In this document: positions 62,977-64,000 of the stretch, piece by piece
Layout of the letters: each line of letters starts with the position of its first letter
How positions within the stretch are numbered: the stretch's first letter is position 1
Origin: G942493275 sp942493275
GTDB taxonomy: Bacteria; Actinomycetota; Coriobacteriia; Anaerosomatales; PHET01
Assembly: GCA_942493275.1 (NCBI GenBank)
Contig: OW818687.1
Span: 186,001 to 250,000, forward strand
Direction: 5' to 3'
Length of the DNA stretch: 64,000 nt
Notes under the pieces: model-generated
Seen by the model: only the letters and a program-made list of their open reading frames with translations
The model's database searches: none
Told to the model about the DNA's origin: nothing
Position numbers and translations under genes: made by a program

Positions 62977-64000
62977 GTGTCGGTGGCACTCGTCTACGAC
63001 GATGCGATGGATGGCTACCGGTTTGGACCGGGTCATCCGATGCGCCCCGAGCGCTTCACCCTCGCCGTCGACCTTGCGCGCGCATGGGGCATCCTTTCCG
63101 AGAACCCTGACGACAGCCGCGTGCACGTCATACGCCCTCGACCGGCCAGCGACGACGACCTTCGGCTCGCTCACGACGATGCCCTGATCGAGGTGGTCAA
63201 GCGCGCGGGCTCACCCGGCGACGATCCGGCGCCGGGCTTTGGGATCGGGCCGGGCGACACCCCCGCGTTTCCGGGGATGCACGAGGTGTCCGCGCTCATC
63301 GTCGGGGCGACCATGACCGCGGTCGATCGCGTGGCGTCCGGCGAGCTCACCCGCGGGTTCTCCCCCGGCGGCGGCCTGCACCACGCCCACCGCGACCGCT
63401 CGGCAGGCTTCTGCGTCTACAACGACTGCGTCGTCGCGATTTCGCGCGCGATCCGGACCCACCCGGGGCTGCGCGTCGCGTACCTGGACGTGGATGCGCA
63501 TCACGGCGACGGAGTCGAGGAAGCGTTCTACGAGCGCGCGGACGTGCTGACCATCTCGATTCACGAGTCAGGGCGTTTCCTGTACCCAGGCACCGGCACG
63601 ATCAACAGCAGCGGTGAAGGACCCGGCCGCGGCTACGCCCTCAGCGTCCCGATGCTCCCCGGCTCCGACATCGAGTGCTACCGGCTCGCGTTCGAACGCG
63701 TGATCGAACCCGCCGTCTCGGCATTCAGTCCCGATATGATTTTTGCCCAGCTCGGAGCGGACACTCACCGGGACGACCCGCTCGCGCATCTCGATCTCAG
63801 CGTGCGAGACCAATGCGAGCTTGCCGGACGCATCATGAGACTGGCGGATGCGCACTGTGTGGGGCGTATGGTCGCGACGGGCGGCGGGGGCTACGACCCG
63901 TACTCCTCGGTACCCCGGTTTTGGGCGTGGGTGCTCGCCGCACTCGCGGGAATCGAACCTCCCGAGGCGCTTCCGGAGGCGTGGCGCACGCAGGCGGCCG
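62977..64000 (+). CDS. acuC: acetoin utilisation/histone deacetylase family protein (AcuC-like), runs off the right edge
   Basis: At least 341 residues of a zinc-dependent class I/HDAC-like deacetylase, probably removing acetyl groups from acetyl-lysine (AcuC deacetylates acetyl-CoA synthetase in bacilli). Seen: GGGLHHAHRDRSAGFCVYND with the tandem histidines (135, 136), YLDVDAHHGDGV with zinc ligands Asp173 and His175, and LGADTHRDDP with the third ligand Asp262. GTG at 62977 has AAAAGG about 7 bases upstream. It is divergent from the leuC2 operon. The C-terminal end is outside the window. Confidence 0.9.
   Translation, partial: MSVALVYDDAMDGYRFGPGHPMRPERFTLAVDLARAWGILSENPDDSRVHVIRPRPASDDDLRLAHDDALIEVVKRAGSPGDDPAPGFGIGPGDTPAFPGMHEVSALIVGATMTAVDRVASGELTRGFSPGGGLHHAHRDRSAGFCVYNDCVVAISRAIRTHPGLRVAYLDVDAHHGDGVEEAFYERADVLTISIHESGRFLYPGTGTINSSGEGPGRGYALSVPMLPGSDIECYRLAFERVIEPAVSAFSPDMIFAQLGADTHRDDPLAHLDLSVRDQCELAGRIMRLADAHCVGRMVATGGGGYDPYSSVPRFWAWVLAALAGIEPPEALPEAWRTQAA

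Overview
The window is GC-rich with tightly packed genes. It carries no rRNA, tRNA, CRISPR array or insertion sequence that I can see. The gene content suggests a GC-rich monoderm anaerobe, most likely a Coriobacteriia-like actinobacterium. The reasons are a YerC/YecD TrpR-like regulator next to dnaE, a T-box riboswitch, many GTG/TTG starts, no outer-membrane or LPS-core genes, and three multiheme cytochromes c. This placement is inference from gene content; no marker was searched.

Layout. (1) 1-4.5 kb, minus: 5' part of dnaE, yerC, an MFS exporter and an FAH-family hydrolase. (2) 4.5-15.2 kb, minus: branched-chain amino acid genes (cimA, ilvE, leuB, leuD) interleaved with surface-sugar genes (an O-antigen ligase-like protein, a tandem GDP-mannose dehydratase pair, manC and a flippase-like membrane protein). 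(3) 15.3-39.5 kb: a large envelope glycan region. It holds a UbiA-family prenyltransferase, a DUF362 protein, several GT4 and GT2 glycosyltransferases including a near-identical tandem GT2 pair, a methyltransferase, a polysaccharide deacetylase, a radical SAM protein, a Wzx-like flippase, GDP-fucose synthase, a complete pglC-pglD-pglE-pglF-type cassette for a diacetamido-trideoxyhexose (bacillosamine-like) lipid-linked sugar, and two further O-antigen ligase-like/TPR proteins. (4) 39.5-45.2 kb, minus: a cytochrome locus of a membrane-anchored TPR protein, an NHL beta-propeller protein, a secreted six-heme cytochrome, and membrane-anchored 12-heme and 11-heme (plus one CXCH) cytochromes. The two ligase-like genes follow directly. 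Two of its transcripts start with good sigma-54 type -24/-12 sequences. (5) 45.3-56.5 kb, minus: ilvD-ilvB-ilvN-ilvC-aminotransferase-serA-leuA-leuC, preceded by a T-box leader whose specifier codon reads CUG (leucine). (6) 56.6-62.8 kb, minus: a second leuC-leuD pair, a HEAT-repeat protein, a GT-C-like membrane protein, an isocitrate dehydrogenase with NADP-type residues, and a beta-propeller protein. (7) A divergent AcuC/HDAC-family deacetylase runs off the right edge.

How the parts fit. Pyruvate can be drawn to valine and leucine, and to isoleucine by the citramalate route, with the large operon sensing uncharged leucine tRNA. The second leuCD pair with isocitrate dehydrogenase looks like an aconitase-substitute branch to 2-oxoglutarate. 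GDP-mannose, GDP-6-deoxyhexoses and a diNAcBac-like sugar feed a surface polysaccharide or glycoprotein pathway. The cytochrome locus looks like an extracellular electron-transfer conduit of a Gram-positive type cell, possibly glycosylated through the adjacent ligase-like enzymes. This locus is the most interesting part of the window.
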